From positions 1 through 36,286 of the forward strand of contig QZWS01000035.1 in the NCBI GenBank assembly GCA_004114245.1: a stretch of 36,286 bases of DNA, read 5' to 3'. Position 1 is the first letter of the stretch; the number at the start of each line of letters is the position of its first letter. The stretch comes from Zoopage sp. CT-All (Eukaryota > Zoopagomycota > Zoopagomycetes > Zoopagales > Zoopagaceae). This document shows positions 1 through 10,093 of this stretch, in pieces. The notes below the pieces were generated by a model that searched no databases, had not been told where the DNA came from, and saw only the letters and a list, made by a program, of their open reading frames with translations. A program made the translations under genes and the position numbers.

Positions 1-12
1 TGATGTCAGTGA

Positions 13-47
13 AATGGGTCAAGATGTGTGACTGTGATTAGCATGCC
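13..47. repeat. 35-bp direct repeat, left copy
   Basis: This stretch matches 1137-1171 at 33 of 35 positions in the same orientation. The right copy lies 87-121 bp upstream of the start codon of the minus-strand secreted protein gene at 199-1050. The left copy therefore probably lies upstream of a related minus-strand gene beyond the left edge of the window. The off-window paralogue is inference. Confidence 0.7.
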
Positions 48-198
48 ATGTGTTGGGTTGAGTGGGATTTGTTCCAGCTCAGTCCTGCATCCTCACTGCT
101 TTGCACCCTTCCTTGGATTGCGTGGCTCCCTCCAGCGGCGGTTATCCTCCCGGACCTTACGGACATCACTGCCCTCTTTCACTGTAAATCGGATAAGT

Positions 199-1050
199 TC
201 AGCAGTGAGTTCTGGTGCACCCAGATTCCCGTTGGGGGCTCCTACATAGCATGCTTAGGGTTAAACTCATAATAAACTTGCACAATGCACCATGAAATGT
301 TGATGATGGCGCAAATGCCGGGCCCATCGCTAGCGATTGCGGACTGTCACTGGGGCTGGGATGGGGTGCACGGGTCGGCGGCATTGAGTGCGTCAACCGC
401 GGTGACGTCCCCGGTTCCAAGGTAGACACTGGGCTAGAGCTGCTTAGAGGAGACCGCGGACCTACATAAGGGCTGGGTAAACGAGGCCTGGGCGGGGTAA
501 AAGGCGCTGGCGTCCCTCCCGCAGATGGAAGCACCGAACTGGAGCTACCTAAATGAAATTGCGGACGCTCATTGGGGCTGGGCAAACGAGGCTTGTGCGG
601 GGCAGAGGTCGGCGGCATCCCTCCTACCGACAGAGATACAGAGCTGGAGATAGGCACATGAGGCATGTGCGACGAGGAGCTTGGTTGCTCGGACGGAGGC
701 GATGGCATCTGCAAAGGCCACGGCGAGCCATGACTCATCGGAGGTGGCTGCGGATAAGTTTGTTGAACTGGTGAGTGTCCCATCGGTAGCGCTTGAAAAG
801 GGGGGATGTTTCCTTGGACTTGAGGAATACTTAGCGGATAAAACGGCGGTATGTTCTGCTGCGGCGGCCATGGATGGTTCACCGCGGGCGGGGAGGAGGA
901 TGAAATATGGTTTACTCCTTCCTTTAGACCTGGGAACAGATCCTCGGACGTATGCCCAAAGAAGGTGGGTTGGTCAGTATGGGCGGCACGGGTGCCAACA
1001 GCCGCAAAGACGAGGACAACGAGGACGCTGGAGATGAGCGCAGCTTTCAT
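199..1050 (-). CDS. secreted Ser/Pro-rich protein of unknown function
   Basis: Single exon, 283 residues, starting at the ATG at 1048-1050, because that start gives a clean signal peptide (MKAALISSVLVVLVFAAVGT, cleavage expected near residue 22). The mature part is low complexity, dominated by Pro and Ser, with repeated PSP, PPT and SSS runs and repeated 'RLPSP' blocks near the middle. The only cysteines lie in the last 30 residues (four). No catalytic domain is recognised; a wall-associated or otherwise secreted disordered protein is inferred from composition. The 5' leader holds six GAT triplets (1058-1075). A hAT element sits 129 bp upstream of the ATG and may have displaced the native promoter. 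A tail encoded past an unrecognised intron cannot be excluded. Confidence 0.6.
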   Translation of the reverse strand: MKAALISSVLVVLVFAAVGTRAAHTDQPTFFGHTSEDLFPGLKEGVNHISSSSPPAVNHPWPPQQNIPPFYPLSIPQVQGNIPPFQALPMGHSPVQQTYPQPPPMSHGSPWPLQMPSPPSEQPSSSSHMPHVPISSSVSLSVGGMPPTSAPHKPRLPSPNERPQFHLGSSSSVLPSAGGTPAPFTPPRPRLPSPYVGPRSPLSSSSPVSTLEPGTSPRLTHSMPPTRAPHPSPSDSPQSLAMGPAFAPSSTFHGALCKFIMSLTLSMLCRSPQRESGCTRTHC

Positions 1051-1057
1051 GATTGGT

Positions 1058-1075
1058 GATGATGATGATGATGAT
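1058..1075. repeat. (GAT)6 microsatellite
   Basis: Six perfect GAT units lie just upstream of the ATG of the secreted protein gene, in its probable 5' leader. Length variation here would not alter the protein if the ATG at 1050 is the start. Confidence 0.8.
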
Positions 1076-1136
1076 TTGGATGCAGGCAACGATCAACGAG
1101 GGTCTGCGGGGCGAGGATCTTTGGTGGTAATGGTTG

Positions 1137-1171
1137 AATGGGTCAAGATATGTGACTGTGATTGGCATGCC
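1137..1171. repeat. 35-bp direct repeat, right copy
   Basis: This is the partner of 13-47 (33 of 35 identical). It lies upstream of the secreted protein gene. The hAT target duplication (1171-1178) begins at its last base, so the transposon landed at the edge of this shared upstream element. Confidence 0.75.
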
Positions 1172-1178
1172 GCATGGC
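1171..1178. repeat. 8-bp target site duplication, left copy (CGCATGGC)
   Basis: CGCATGGC immediately precedes the left end of the hAT element and recurs exactly at 2871-2878 immediately after its right end. Eight base pairs is the duplication length of the hAT superfamily. Confidence 0.92.
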
Positions 1179-2870
1179 CAGGGGTGTTTTTTTAGGCGTT
1201 TTGCTATAAAACGCCTACTTTTGCCTATTTTAACTTTTCTAAGGCGCCTAAACGAAGGCCAAAACAGTTTTTTTTGGTTTCAATTACCATATGGGCCTAA
1301 CATTGGATACTATTCAGACTGATCATAGTTGAACTATAATCCTCCTATGCATTTGAGTACCCTCCTAAAGAGATAAAATATCCTAAGGCTACCACTAAAG
1401 TGCTTAAACCTTATCTAATGCATCTTGTTTTACTATCAGCTGACATCATACTTGAGCTATATATTATGTCCACTAGTGGACATTGTTTACACTTTTTCAT
1501 TTGCTACTGCAATAGCCATTGCAATGGTGGTCCTAGGGGGCTGCTAGGATAGGCTTGGTTAGTAATTAAATTGTTGAAAAGAGGGCTGCTGGGCTGCCCT
1601 CTTTATTAAGGTTGACTCAATTAGGTCAACACCTGTATACTTAGGATACTTGGGGCAATACAGCCCTGTTCCCCTTGTCCTACTCCACCAAACTATATAG
1701 AGCTTGAAGTAAATTGTGTTGTGTGGCCATAATGGATCTTGTGAATGCAATCTAATTAAAAGTGACAGCTAATTTCTACTACTGTACTACAAAAATAATC
1801 CCAAACCTAGATATAAAAATGTTTTTCATTTGTGGTTGCTACTTTATCACTCTTCTAAATGTGTAAGAATTTGTTTTTGGCCTTATATTCTAGATTGAAG
1901 ATGTTCTCAGTAATGCTAATGAAACTGAGCATAATGATGTACTGCAAAATATTGGCCTTATCTTTATTGTCACATGTTATGATGACTAAACAAAGAGGAG
2001 AATAGAGATAAGTAGGAGAGAGAAAGAGGCAGTGGTAGAGACAATAGTATCAGATTCATAATGGTTATATTTGGTGCAATTCTGGTGTTGGCACTATAGG
2101 GTTGGTGTTAAATGAGAGTAGTAGAATGGGTAAAGGGATGACTAAAGTCAGTGGAACTATATGTATTTTGAGTACAGAGAAAAGAGACTATTCTTTAGCC
2201 ATTTATCTGCTCTATAGATACAACAAGAAAAAGTAGTCATCAACCAAAACTAGACCAGACTGCTACTATTACATATATGATTGCATTAATAGCATTAGTA
2301 AAACATGGTGCAAATAGTAGCTTATACATGGATTATTATTTGCTACTGCCTATTCTATAGTACAAGCTTTCATAATTTCTACTACCAATTTTGTCTACAA
2401 CACTTGCAGGCAGAGTTTTTGATTGCAATACTATTACTCTATAATACATATTGATCTGATTGCTGATAAACACAAGGCTCTTCTTTATACCTTTTGTAGC
2501 AAATCAACTCTACAGGATGGTATTAATACTTGAAATGTCAAGATGTTCATCTATAATGCTAGACATATATTCCAAACTTGGTTAAGTTTTGCAAGAGTAT
2601 TACAACTCTTTTTCTAGGCACCTTTACTATTGAGTCTGACTTCTATTTTGCAGTAGGAAAAGAATAATTTCTAAAAGAGTTTATTAGATTTTGGGCTTAA
2701 AGGCATACTTTAGTCAAAGTAATACTTTCAAATAAAAGCACTTGCTGCCTTTGACTAACAATAAAGTTATATAAATATGGCGCCTAATTTTGCCTATTTT
2801 AATTTCAAAAATGCGCCTATATTAAGCTATTTTAGGTAAAATAGGCGATAGCCTAAAATAAACACCCCTG
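1179..2870. mobile_element. non-autonomous hAT-superfamily DNA transposon, 1692 bp
   Basis: The ends are inverted: the left begins CAGGGGTGTTTTTTTAGGC and the right, read in reverse complement, begins CAGGGGTGTTTATTTTAGGC. CAGGGGTG-type ends with an 8-bp duplication are typical of hAT elements. Subterminal zones carry repeated AGGCG/CGCCT and AAAATAGGC words, as expected for transposase binding sites. The interior is AT-rich and has no open frame longer than about 65 codons, so no transposase is encoded; it would depend on an element elsewhere. From 1255 to 2780 there is not one CpG, while the terminal motifs keep theirs. The perfect duplication suggests a fairly recent insertion. Confidence 0.92.
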
Positions 2871-2878
2871 CGCATGGC
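2871..2878. repeat. 8-bp target site duplication, right copy (CGCATGGC)
   Basis: Exact second copy of the 8-bp duplication flanking the hAT element (first copy 1171-1178). Confidence 0.92.
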
Positions 2879-2889
2879 TGACTCAAGTA

Positions 2890-2995
2890 CAGAGTTCACC
2901 CTTGATATAGTGACAGCTAATTGTCCAGTGGTTTGATGTCACTATATCAAAGGTGTCACTATTTTAAGGTGCCACTATATCAAGGGAGAACTCTG
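2890..2995. mobile_element. 106-bp pogo/Tigger-like MITE with TA target duplication
   Basis: Inverted ends: left CAGAGTTCACCCTTGATATA and right, reverse complemented, CAGAGTTCTCCCTTGATATA. TA flanks both ends (2888-2889, 2996-2997), as in the Tc1/mariner superfamily, and the 'cag...cc..gatata' end resembles pogo/Tigger-type termini. The word gatatagtgac or its complement recurs several times inside, so most of the element is near-palindromic. No coding capacity. It starts 11 bp after the hAT right duplication, giving two insertions side by side upstream of the same gene. Confidence 0.82.
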
Positions 2996-2997
2996 TA

Positions 2998-3434
2998 CAT
3001 TGGCGAAATAGCGCAAAACCAGCAATGTACTAAAATTACATTCGAAAACCTGTCTATCGTACACTCCATGTGGCAATACATGCTGTCAACAGCCATATCC
3101 TAGTCAATCATCAGCTTGGCGCATCATAACAGGGATCCTACGTGGCCAAGTCGAAAACATTATTCGTGCGAATCACGCAGATGATGAACTTCATCATACA
3201 ATCAGGAGGGCGACGCCGATCATTGCTGGCAGTCCTCCTGCCTCAACACCCAACCTGCTGAACAGCAATATAGCGGATTGTTACGCCTGAAATAAATGGA
3301 CCAGGCGCTATCCTGCCCGAATCTGGCCAAGTAATCTCATCTACCCAAGGCATTAGTGGTTCAAGATATGGAGATTGCATCGCACTTGGGTTGCCTTGCG
3401 CTCAAACCGCGGTTCAAGAAGGAATGATCGCTAT
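2998..3434. other. intergenic spacer without recognised gene
   Basis: This stretch lies between the MITE and the stop codon of the membrane protein gene. It shows no convincing open frame or tRNA. The one structure visible is a perfect inverted repeat, ATGATGAA-c-TTCATCAT, at 3181-3197, which could fold as a short hairpin beyond the 3' end of the minus-strand gene. Confidence 0.5.
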
Positions 3435-6128
3435 CTAATCTGCACAAGCCGCTAAAACACCGGCAACTAAGTCGTCAAGCTCTTCTTTGGTGCACTTATC
3501 AAGTAAGTCACCAAGGTCTTGAAAAGCAACAGAGTGTCCTACCGCATTTTGATCTGGCATAACCAATCCGGCAGACTTGATATGCAACAGATCATATCCC
3601 GGATTATGTGGATCGTATTCCTCCACAGCAGCAGGCATGGTGGCAAGGGAGGTAGCCCCTAGTTGTAGCGGCGGGATGTCATAATGAGATGCCGTCGACT
3701 GGTCGTATTCAGACGGACACCAAGCGATTGGGCTATACTCTGCCAAGTAGGTGCCAGGCGGATACGCATATGCACTTGATGCAGGCATTTGTTCAACGGC
3801 GACTCCATTGGGTACGTCAACATGATGTGCTTGTCCATAGTTGCAATCAACAGGATAATCCGACCAAGGTGTAGCAACTTCCGCTGACGTTGCCCATGCA
3901 TCTTGATAGTCATGAACCAGGTAGGGCGCATTCATAGCAATAGGTTGAAAATACTGCTGCTCGTTGTTGTATGTCGCTTCGCCGTCTGCCTGAGGATCGC
4001 AGTAAAGCATTGGAGGTGGGGCCGGAGCAACAGTGCAGCTCGCTTGATCGACAGCGGGGTTGGAATACGATGCCAAAGTGAAAGAGGGCACAGATGCCTC
4101 ACTAGCTGGATCAGCGAGAGAGGCATACGATTGAGAGATCGGGATTATCGCGCCGCTTGTCGAGTTGTCTGCAGTGCCGAAAGGAGGTCCGTGCATCGGA
4201 GCTATGGCAGGGATGGCCGCGCAAGGCATTGCGTAAAAGTTGGGGACCTCGGCATTCCACGGCGTGACCAATGAAGCGAATCCCGGAAGGCTAAGTGGCG
4301 CAGAAGGTACGCTGTTCATCGGCTCATCAATAATCGCGGTTTGAGGCTCATCGATGTAGCAGTAATCCATTGGGACCGACTCAGCCACAGCGGACTCAAA
4401 GACAAAGTCCATCGGAAGACATGACTGGATTTCTAGGCCATAGAATAAATTGGCCAGTACGTCGGTTTCGCCACATGGGGCGACGTATGGACTGGAATCT
4501 GTGATCGTAGAGGCATAGCTGTCGCAGTCCATTGCATTGTCGTCTTCGGAATCCGAGTCGTTTGCCGATGTGCGGTATTGATGCAAATTTGTGCTGCCGC
4601 ATGCCTGAACGAAAGGATACTGGGTAATAAGACTTGGATACGGATAGTTGACGGGCAGACTAGCGTTGAATGCGGATGGATTGGCGGCAACGTCTACAGA
4701 AAGTATTTATCAACGAAAATAATTGTTTGTCGCTAGCTTACAGGTATAGCTCAGGTAATCATACTGAATATGTACTTCTTGATTGACAGGTATGTAGCTA
4801 TGGGTTTCATATCGTGGAGCCATGGGCACAGTCGGTACAGATGAGCCCGCAAAAAATGCCTGTTGCATGATCGGAGTTACCGGAGTAACGATCGCCTTCA
4901 CACGCACTAGTTGATAAATGTCAACATGAGCAAGGTGAAAGAAGCAAAGACCCTGATCTTCTATAGTTGCCGTCGTTCGTGTCCATTGATGCGATTTTAC
5001 ACGAGCCCGTTCATACAGCTGAACATCCCTTGCCAAAAGACGATTCTTACCGAAAATACCGGTCAAATCGCATTTCACAGGGTACGATCGATTCTCGTAA
5101 TGTGCCACGGGCCTCGCAGTTTCGGACGATTCCTGTTCATTATTGGCGGGGGCCTTCCATTTAAAGGTGTGGCAGGAACCATCGTCGTCATCGTCTGTGA
5201 GAAGACCGCCAGCGAGTCTCGGTCGCTCCGCTTTCACCGAGGGCTTCAGGACCGCTGGGGATCTGGACCTGGTCCTGAGTAATGTTGCGCGCAGGCTAGC
5301 ACTGCAAACAATGTGCCAGATGGCCCGAGCAACCGATTTAAACGACAGCGCAAGTACGCCCCAAATCAATCGCACGATGAGCCACACGAAACGGAGTAGT
5401 ACACGCGCAGCACCAATGACAATGCAGAGGCATATCTTGACGAAATGGTGCAGGATTCGCAGGATGAACATCGCAGTGCAGACGACCAACCGGATGACGC
5501 GGTAGCTCCAGGCCCATCTGCCGATAGCAACGACCTGATTGAGATAACCTTCGACGAAGATGAGCACGCACAGTAGCCCACGAAGCGCATAGGGTTTCGA
5601 TTCGATAAGGATTGCGAAAGGAAGCGCGATGGTGCAAGCGGCCGTGAGGATAGCATAGAGACACCACATCGGAGCATTGTGGATAGTGGGAACAACCACA
5701 CGATGAATCATAAACTTAGTGAACCGAATGGCCACGGACAAGACGCGCTTGGGAATACGTCGTGCCCATGCCACAGTCTCCTCGACGGCTGACCGGAAGT
5801 CCGGCACAAGAAACCTTCCATCACGGAACCCGCGCAGGCGTCGACGGTAGATTTCTCGACGATCCCAACGCGTGCGATGATTCCATGCCAAATAGCACTC
5901 GACGAGGACGTAGATACTGAATGCGACAATGATATAGAATCGGAACCAGCTGATCCGGATTCGGCGCTCCCATTGACGCTGTTGACGCATATCCTCGATC
6001 CAATTGTATAGATCGAAAATGCTGATGGGCAGGGCGCTGATCGGGCAGGTGGGGCGCGAAAGCTGCAGCACAAGGACGTCAGGATCAGCATATGCGACCG
6101 GAGAGAATATACCTTTCGTCGTGAGCAT
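3435..6128 (-). CDS. orphan polytopic membrane protein with long disordered tail
   Basis: Two exons, 4742-6128 and 3435-4693, joined across a 48-nt GTAAGC...TGTAG intron (4694-4741); the junction restores one frame of 881 residues. The start is the ATG at 6126-6128. Residues about 58-82, 153-176, 183-203, 211-235 and 238-262 are hydrophobic and likely membrane-spanning, linked by Arg-rich segments. From about residue 300 the protein becomes hydrophilic, with an Asp run and then a Tyr/Pro/Ala/Ser-rich region, and it ends in an acidic stretch. I recognise no family. A membrane anchor carrying a large disordered cytosolic domain is inferred. The 3' half alone has no internal ATG near its beginning, which supports the spliced model. 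Confidence 0.7.
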
Positions 6129-6348
6129 TTATCTACTTGATCACGGATATAAAGATTCCTGGGAATTCGGGACGAGAGTGCAGCGACAGAGGCGGGGTCG
6201 GCGTCGGCGTTGGTTGCATGATGGTCGGTCCCACCAGGAATTGCTCGGCGAATAAATCGTGCGACTATCGAGTCGACAACATTGCCGACCTCAGCGACGG
6301 CACTACAATTGCCCAACAGACATTAGTCAAGCATAATGCGCAAAGCTG

Positions 6349-6791
6349 CTATTGCCTTTTGGAGGAGCCAAGGAGACGGGTGGCAGCACGACTAGGGGCA
6401 GCAATGATGTTGAACAGCGATGGATAGACGGGAGCATAGTCGGCACAGGTTGAACCCGATGACGGCAGCCATGACGCGCTTGCCCAACAGTAGGAATCGA
6501 GGGAGCGAGGACAAAAGTTGGCAGTGGCAGGAAACACAGGAACCGCACACGTACGGCGAGGCCTCCTAGACAGCCACGAGAAGCAATGACGAAGAGGTCT
6601 GAGATGGCAGCGACTTACATGGAAGGATGTAGACGATGACGAGGAGTGGATGATGCGTCGTTGGCGACGCTGGTGATGGCAACAAGCAGAATCACCATGA
6701 GCTTGGCGACGATCCGGATGAGTCCGAAGATGCCGGCATGCTGCGGCTGCTGTGGCGGCCACCGTCCGATCGGCACAGACAGATGATCCAT
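6349..6791 (-). CDS. small, probably secreted or membrane-anchored protein
   Basis: Proposed exons 6619-6791 and 6349-6565, separated by a 53-nt GTAAGT...CTGTCTAG intron, giving 129 residues. The ATG at 6789-6791 is followed by about 25 residues, then a hydrophobic stretch (KLMVILLVAITSVA, about residues 32-45) that could be a late signal peptide if translation starts at the internal Met, or a signal anchor. Four cysteines lie after the splice. A TATA box (CTATAAAG on the minus strand, 6818-6825) sits about 30 bp upstream of the ATG and the donor matches consensus, which together argue for a real gene. No homology recognised; base composition is ordinary for the region. Confidence 0.45.
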
Positions 6792-6817
6792 GTGATGGCT
6801 TTATGAGACGCGGTTGG

Positions 6818-6825
6818 CTTTATAG
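6818..6825 (-). promoter_or_regulatory. TATA box of the small secreted protein gene
   Basis: CTATAAAG on the minus strand, 27-34 bp upstream of the proposed ATG at 6791. The spacing would leave a very short leader. Confidence 0.5.
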
Positions 6826-6988
6826 TCGCGAGGAGGGGTGTGCAAGAACGCGAGTGGAAAGCGGATGATGCGGCAAGGTGGGCTTGGAGAGGGCGGGCAA
6901 TTGGCGAACTGGCTTGTGCACGCAGGAGCGCTTCAAAATTCAATCTGCTGCCCTCGCCATGATGCAGTGCAAGACAGGCACAAGTAAT

Positions 6989-9638
6989 TTATTGCTTTAG
7001 CGACTTGAGGAGCTGCTTCAAAGCAGCCATCACCCGGCTGTCTGCGTGGTTCTACAAATCGGCATTGAAAACCCAAGTCAAATAATTGCTTGAACTTACC
7101 CGGAGCAGGGGCAATTCCCAGAGCACTGCCGACATTGGATTACATAATTCAGGGTCGTCGACGTATGGGAGGTAGGCCCCGGAACCGTACGCACGGTCTT
7201 CATCGTCTGCAACGAGCAGGGCATCTATACTCGGATATTTCTACCAGTCATCAGTCACTGAACAGCGATTTCTTTGGAGTCAACTTGTATCAAGGCTTGG
7301 ATTGTCTCCAGGCATCTCCTCGCCGTCGATGGAGGTGCATACAAGGCGACCATCGCCAATCGCTTGACGAATGCCGCTGCCCGCGCTGCAGGAGGCGACT
7401 GCCTTAACCGGAAGAACAGCAAATCCAGAGCTCGGAAGAGCAGCTCTGCGTCGGTCGCGTACCGTCTGGAAGTTTTCTTCTCGTACGCTTTCTCAATCGA
7501 ATCCGTTTCGGGAGCAGTCTCGACGCTGGCACAGAGGGCGAACCGGGGCATGATTTTGTAGAGGTGAACATAGAATTCGCGCAAATCCAAATTGAGTGCT
7601 TCGCCTTGGCCGGTGAGCAACTGGAATGCAGTGGTGATGCAAAGCAACCTATCGCGCATGCTCACAGCAGGACGGCCACTGACTTCGTCACCTGCAACCA
7701 AATCCTCGTCATCCTGGCTGCTCATTATCTGTCGGAGCATGCCAAGCAGGTCGTCGAAGAAATCAATGCTGATCAAGTGCGAGAACTTGGCCAGACCCTC
7801 GAGGATGATGGGCAATAGTCGTCGTGCTGGAGTGTTTTCATGCTGGCTAATCGAAGCTTGCTTCAGAACACGAAAGTACACGACAAAAACGAGCTTCAGT
7901 GTCTCGCTGTGCTAAACAAAGGCGTTGGTCGCTGCGAAGAAATTGCATGCTCGCATACCATATGCTGCTTCTCCTCGCGAGAATAGATAGCCTCGCTCTC
8001 GCGTAGCTCCTTTTGGATCAGTCGTTCCTCGGCCAGCACTTTTTTCTGAGCTCGACTGACAACTGGCCCACGCTTTCCTTTTCGCTTCCGATTACCCAAA
8101 TCTACCGTCGGCTGCTCCTTTTCCACGCGTGAATTGCCAGTGCCGGTGCGTGCGTGCAGTTCATCGCGAAGTCGGAGGTACCAAAACGACTTGAGTACTT
8201 GGGGATGAATGGAATACGACCGGGCTTTGAACATCTTGGACATGAGTCGCGTAAGTTCCAGGCTTCCTTCGCCTGACTCATCCTCGGCGAAGAACTCGCG
8301 CACCGTCTCACAGCACTGCAAGAGGTCGGCCTCCTCGTTTTCACATGGCTTGCGCGACATTCTTGTCACGATGGCCGTCATGATATTGGTGCGAAAATTG
8401 AAATGCGGCGCGGTGGTGAGCAGCTGACACAGGCAGCGAAGCGCAACGGAAGCCTTGCCCTTATCTTGCTGCAGGGAGGTTTCCAGGATTTGCAGGTATG
8501 CTTGGTAGTTGGTCATTAGGACTTGTTCAAACTGGCGCAAACGCTTGACGTCTTTCGAGACCTGGACGGAAGGAAAATGAAGACAATATAAGCAAGGTGC
8601 CGCAAGTACCTTGGCCTTCATCTCGACCTCTGTAAGCGGACGAATTCGATATCCAGGAATGACGTCCTTGTACACCGCCAGCTGAGTCAGAAGCGCAATT
8701 GACTTGATTTTGGACGATGTAGCGGCTAATGTCGCCGTGCGAAGGGACTTGAGCAGCTCAATCTAATACGAGTCAAAGAGGAAGGAGAGAGTTGCGTGCA
8801 ATCCACATGTTTATCGGGGTCCTCGAGAATCATTTGGGCCAACGAGGCCAATTTCTCGGCCTGCTCGACGGCAGACATGCCATTGAAATCGCCCATGGTG
8901 AGCTCATCCTGCCGTGCTTGCTCTACCATTACTTTTACCGATTCGGGACGAGCCAGGACATCGCCTTCGTCATCTCCTGACTCGTCCGATTCCTCGACCT
9001 CGACGATCCGTCGCTCGACACGACCATCAGGCAGCTTGATAGGCAGCTTTTCCTTCAATTTGACCCTGCTCGACGCATCCACGTGCACATTGCGTTCGTA
9101 TTCCCGCTCCATGGAGTCGTCAACCGCCGTCTTTGGTTTCTTTTTCTTCGGAGCGCGGTCGTCCAAATCGGAAGCGTCCATGCTTGCTTCAGAAAGAGAG
9201 TCAGCGCCACTCCCGCTGCCTGATAGACTGACACCATCGCTGTCATCCATAGCGGACAGTGAGGCATCCGAGGCATCGCTTTCGGCGCCGTTGACCTCAG
9301 CAGGCGACATCACTCTGACTCGCGGCTGCTTCACTTTCAGTTCCCTCCGCCTGCAGCAGCCATCAATATGAATGACAGATATAGAGCGGAGCGCACTTTG
9401 AGATATCCTTGCCGGACAAGGATGTCAAAAACGCGGCATGATCGCCGGCATGCTGGAAGAATTGCATATCCTCGTCCGAGATGTCGATATCGGCGGATGC
9501 CTTGGGAATATCAACATGCGTGGGCTTTGGAGCGCGCGGGCCCGCTCTCTGGCGCTGCTTCTGCGCCGCCGTCTTGCCCGCTGCCGCCTTGGTGTTCGCG
9601 GACTTGGCCACTTTCTTGCCGCTGTTCCGTTTCGCCAT
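6989..9638 (-). CDS. NOC3: Noc3, nucleolar complex protein 3
   Basis: Seven exons: 9397-9638, 8807-9350, 8610-8762, 7959-8561, 7285-7911, 7100-7240 and 6989-7051, with introns of 44-48 nt; total 790 residues, close to other Noc3 proteins. The start is the ATG at 9638. The N-terminus is Lys/Ala-rich, then acidic and Ser-rich. The central part carries the Noc3 signature VYKDVIPGYRIRPLT, and the second half is a CBF/Mak21 domain (for example LKLVFVVYFRVLKQ and DFFDDLLGML). The C-terminal 'NPMSAVLWELPLL' motif matches the family. Noc3 works in the nucleolus and nucleoplasm with Noc2 in maturation and transport of pre-60S particles and, in budding yeast, has been linked to replication licensing. 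The exon 2 donor, GTGGAT, is weak. Confidence 0.93.
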
Positions 9639-10093
9639 GGGTTGCGCTCAAAACAAATCGGTGACTGGCTCGGCTATTTTTTCTTCAACCACCACCGCCC
9701 AAGTCAGCGGCTGCCTGCCATCTCATCGCAGGCGCCGCGTTAAGGCAGTGGGATAACAACGCGCGAGCGGCGGTTAGACCGCATCCGCCGGCTGCCGTCT
9801 TGGTATGCCTGGGTGCGTGTCGACGCCGCACGCCCTGTTCCACAGAGTTGATCCGTTGGTGCGGTCCCGACACCGGGGTCTTAGTTTGGAACGTACATAT
9901 TTCCCAGCATTAAAAGCAACGAGTGAGCTGGCGGGTTTGGGCAGGATTGGCGCTATTGCGTGTATTGACAGTGGAGTGGCGGATGATGCGTGTGTATAGG
10001 AATAAAAATGTATATGAGTATACGAACATATCATAGGTGTAGCACCGAGTCGGTGGGTGGGCACAGCTGCATGGAGTCCACTCTGCGCCGTAT
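9639..10093. other. intergenic region upstream of NOC3
   Basis: 455 bp between the NOC3 start codon and the stop of the next minus-strand gene. It should hold the NOC3 promoter and the 3' end of the secreted protein gene. No TATA box, tRNA or convincing open frame was found. A perfect 6-bp-arm hairpin (CACCGA-g-TCGGTG) lies at 10043-10055. Confidence 0.45.

Noticed and set aside
1758-1772. Shared word agtgacagctaatt between the hAT interior and the pogo-like MITE (about 2909-2922)
   Set aside because: Only about 14 bp; no flanking similarity, so treated as coincidence.
8796-9371. 191-residue plus-strand open frame opposite NOC3
   Set aside because: Ser-rich antisense shadow of the acidic NOC3 N-terminal exon; no own promoter or homology.
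10043-10055. Hairpin CACCGA-g-TCGGTG resembling the last stem of a CRISPR tracrRNA
   Set aside because: A chance short palindrome in a eukaryotic intergenic region; no repeats, spacers or cas-like genes are present.
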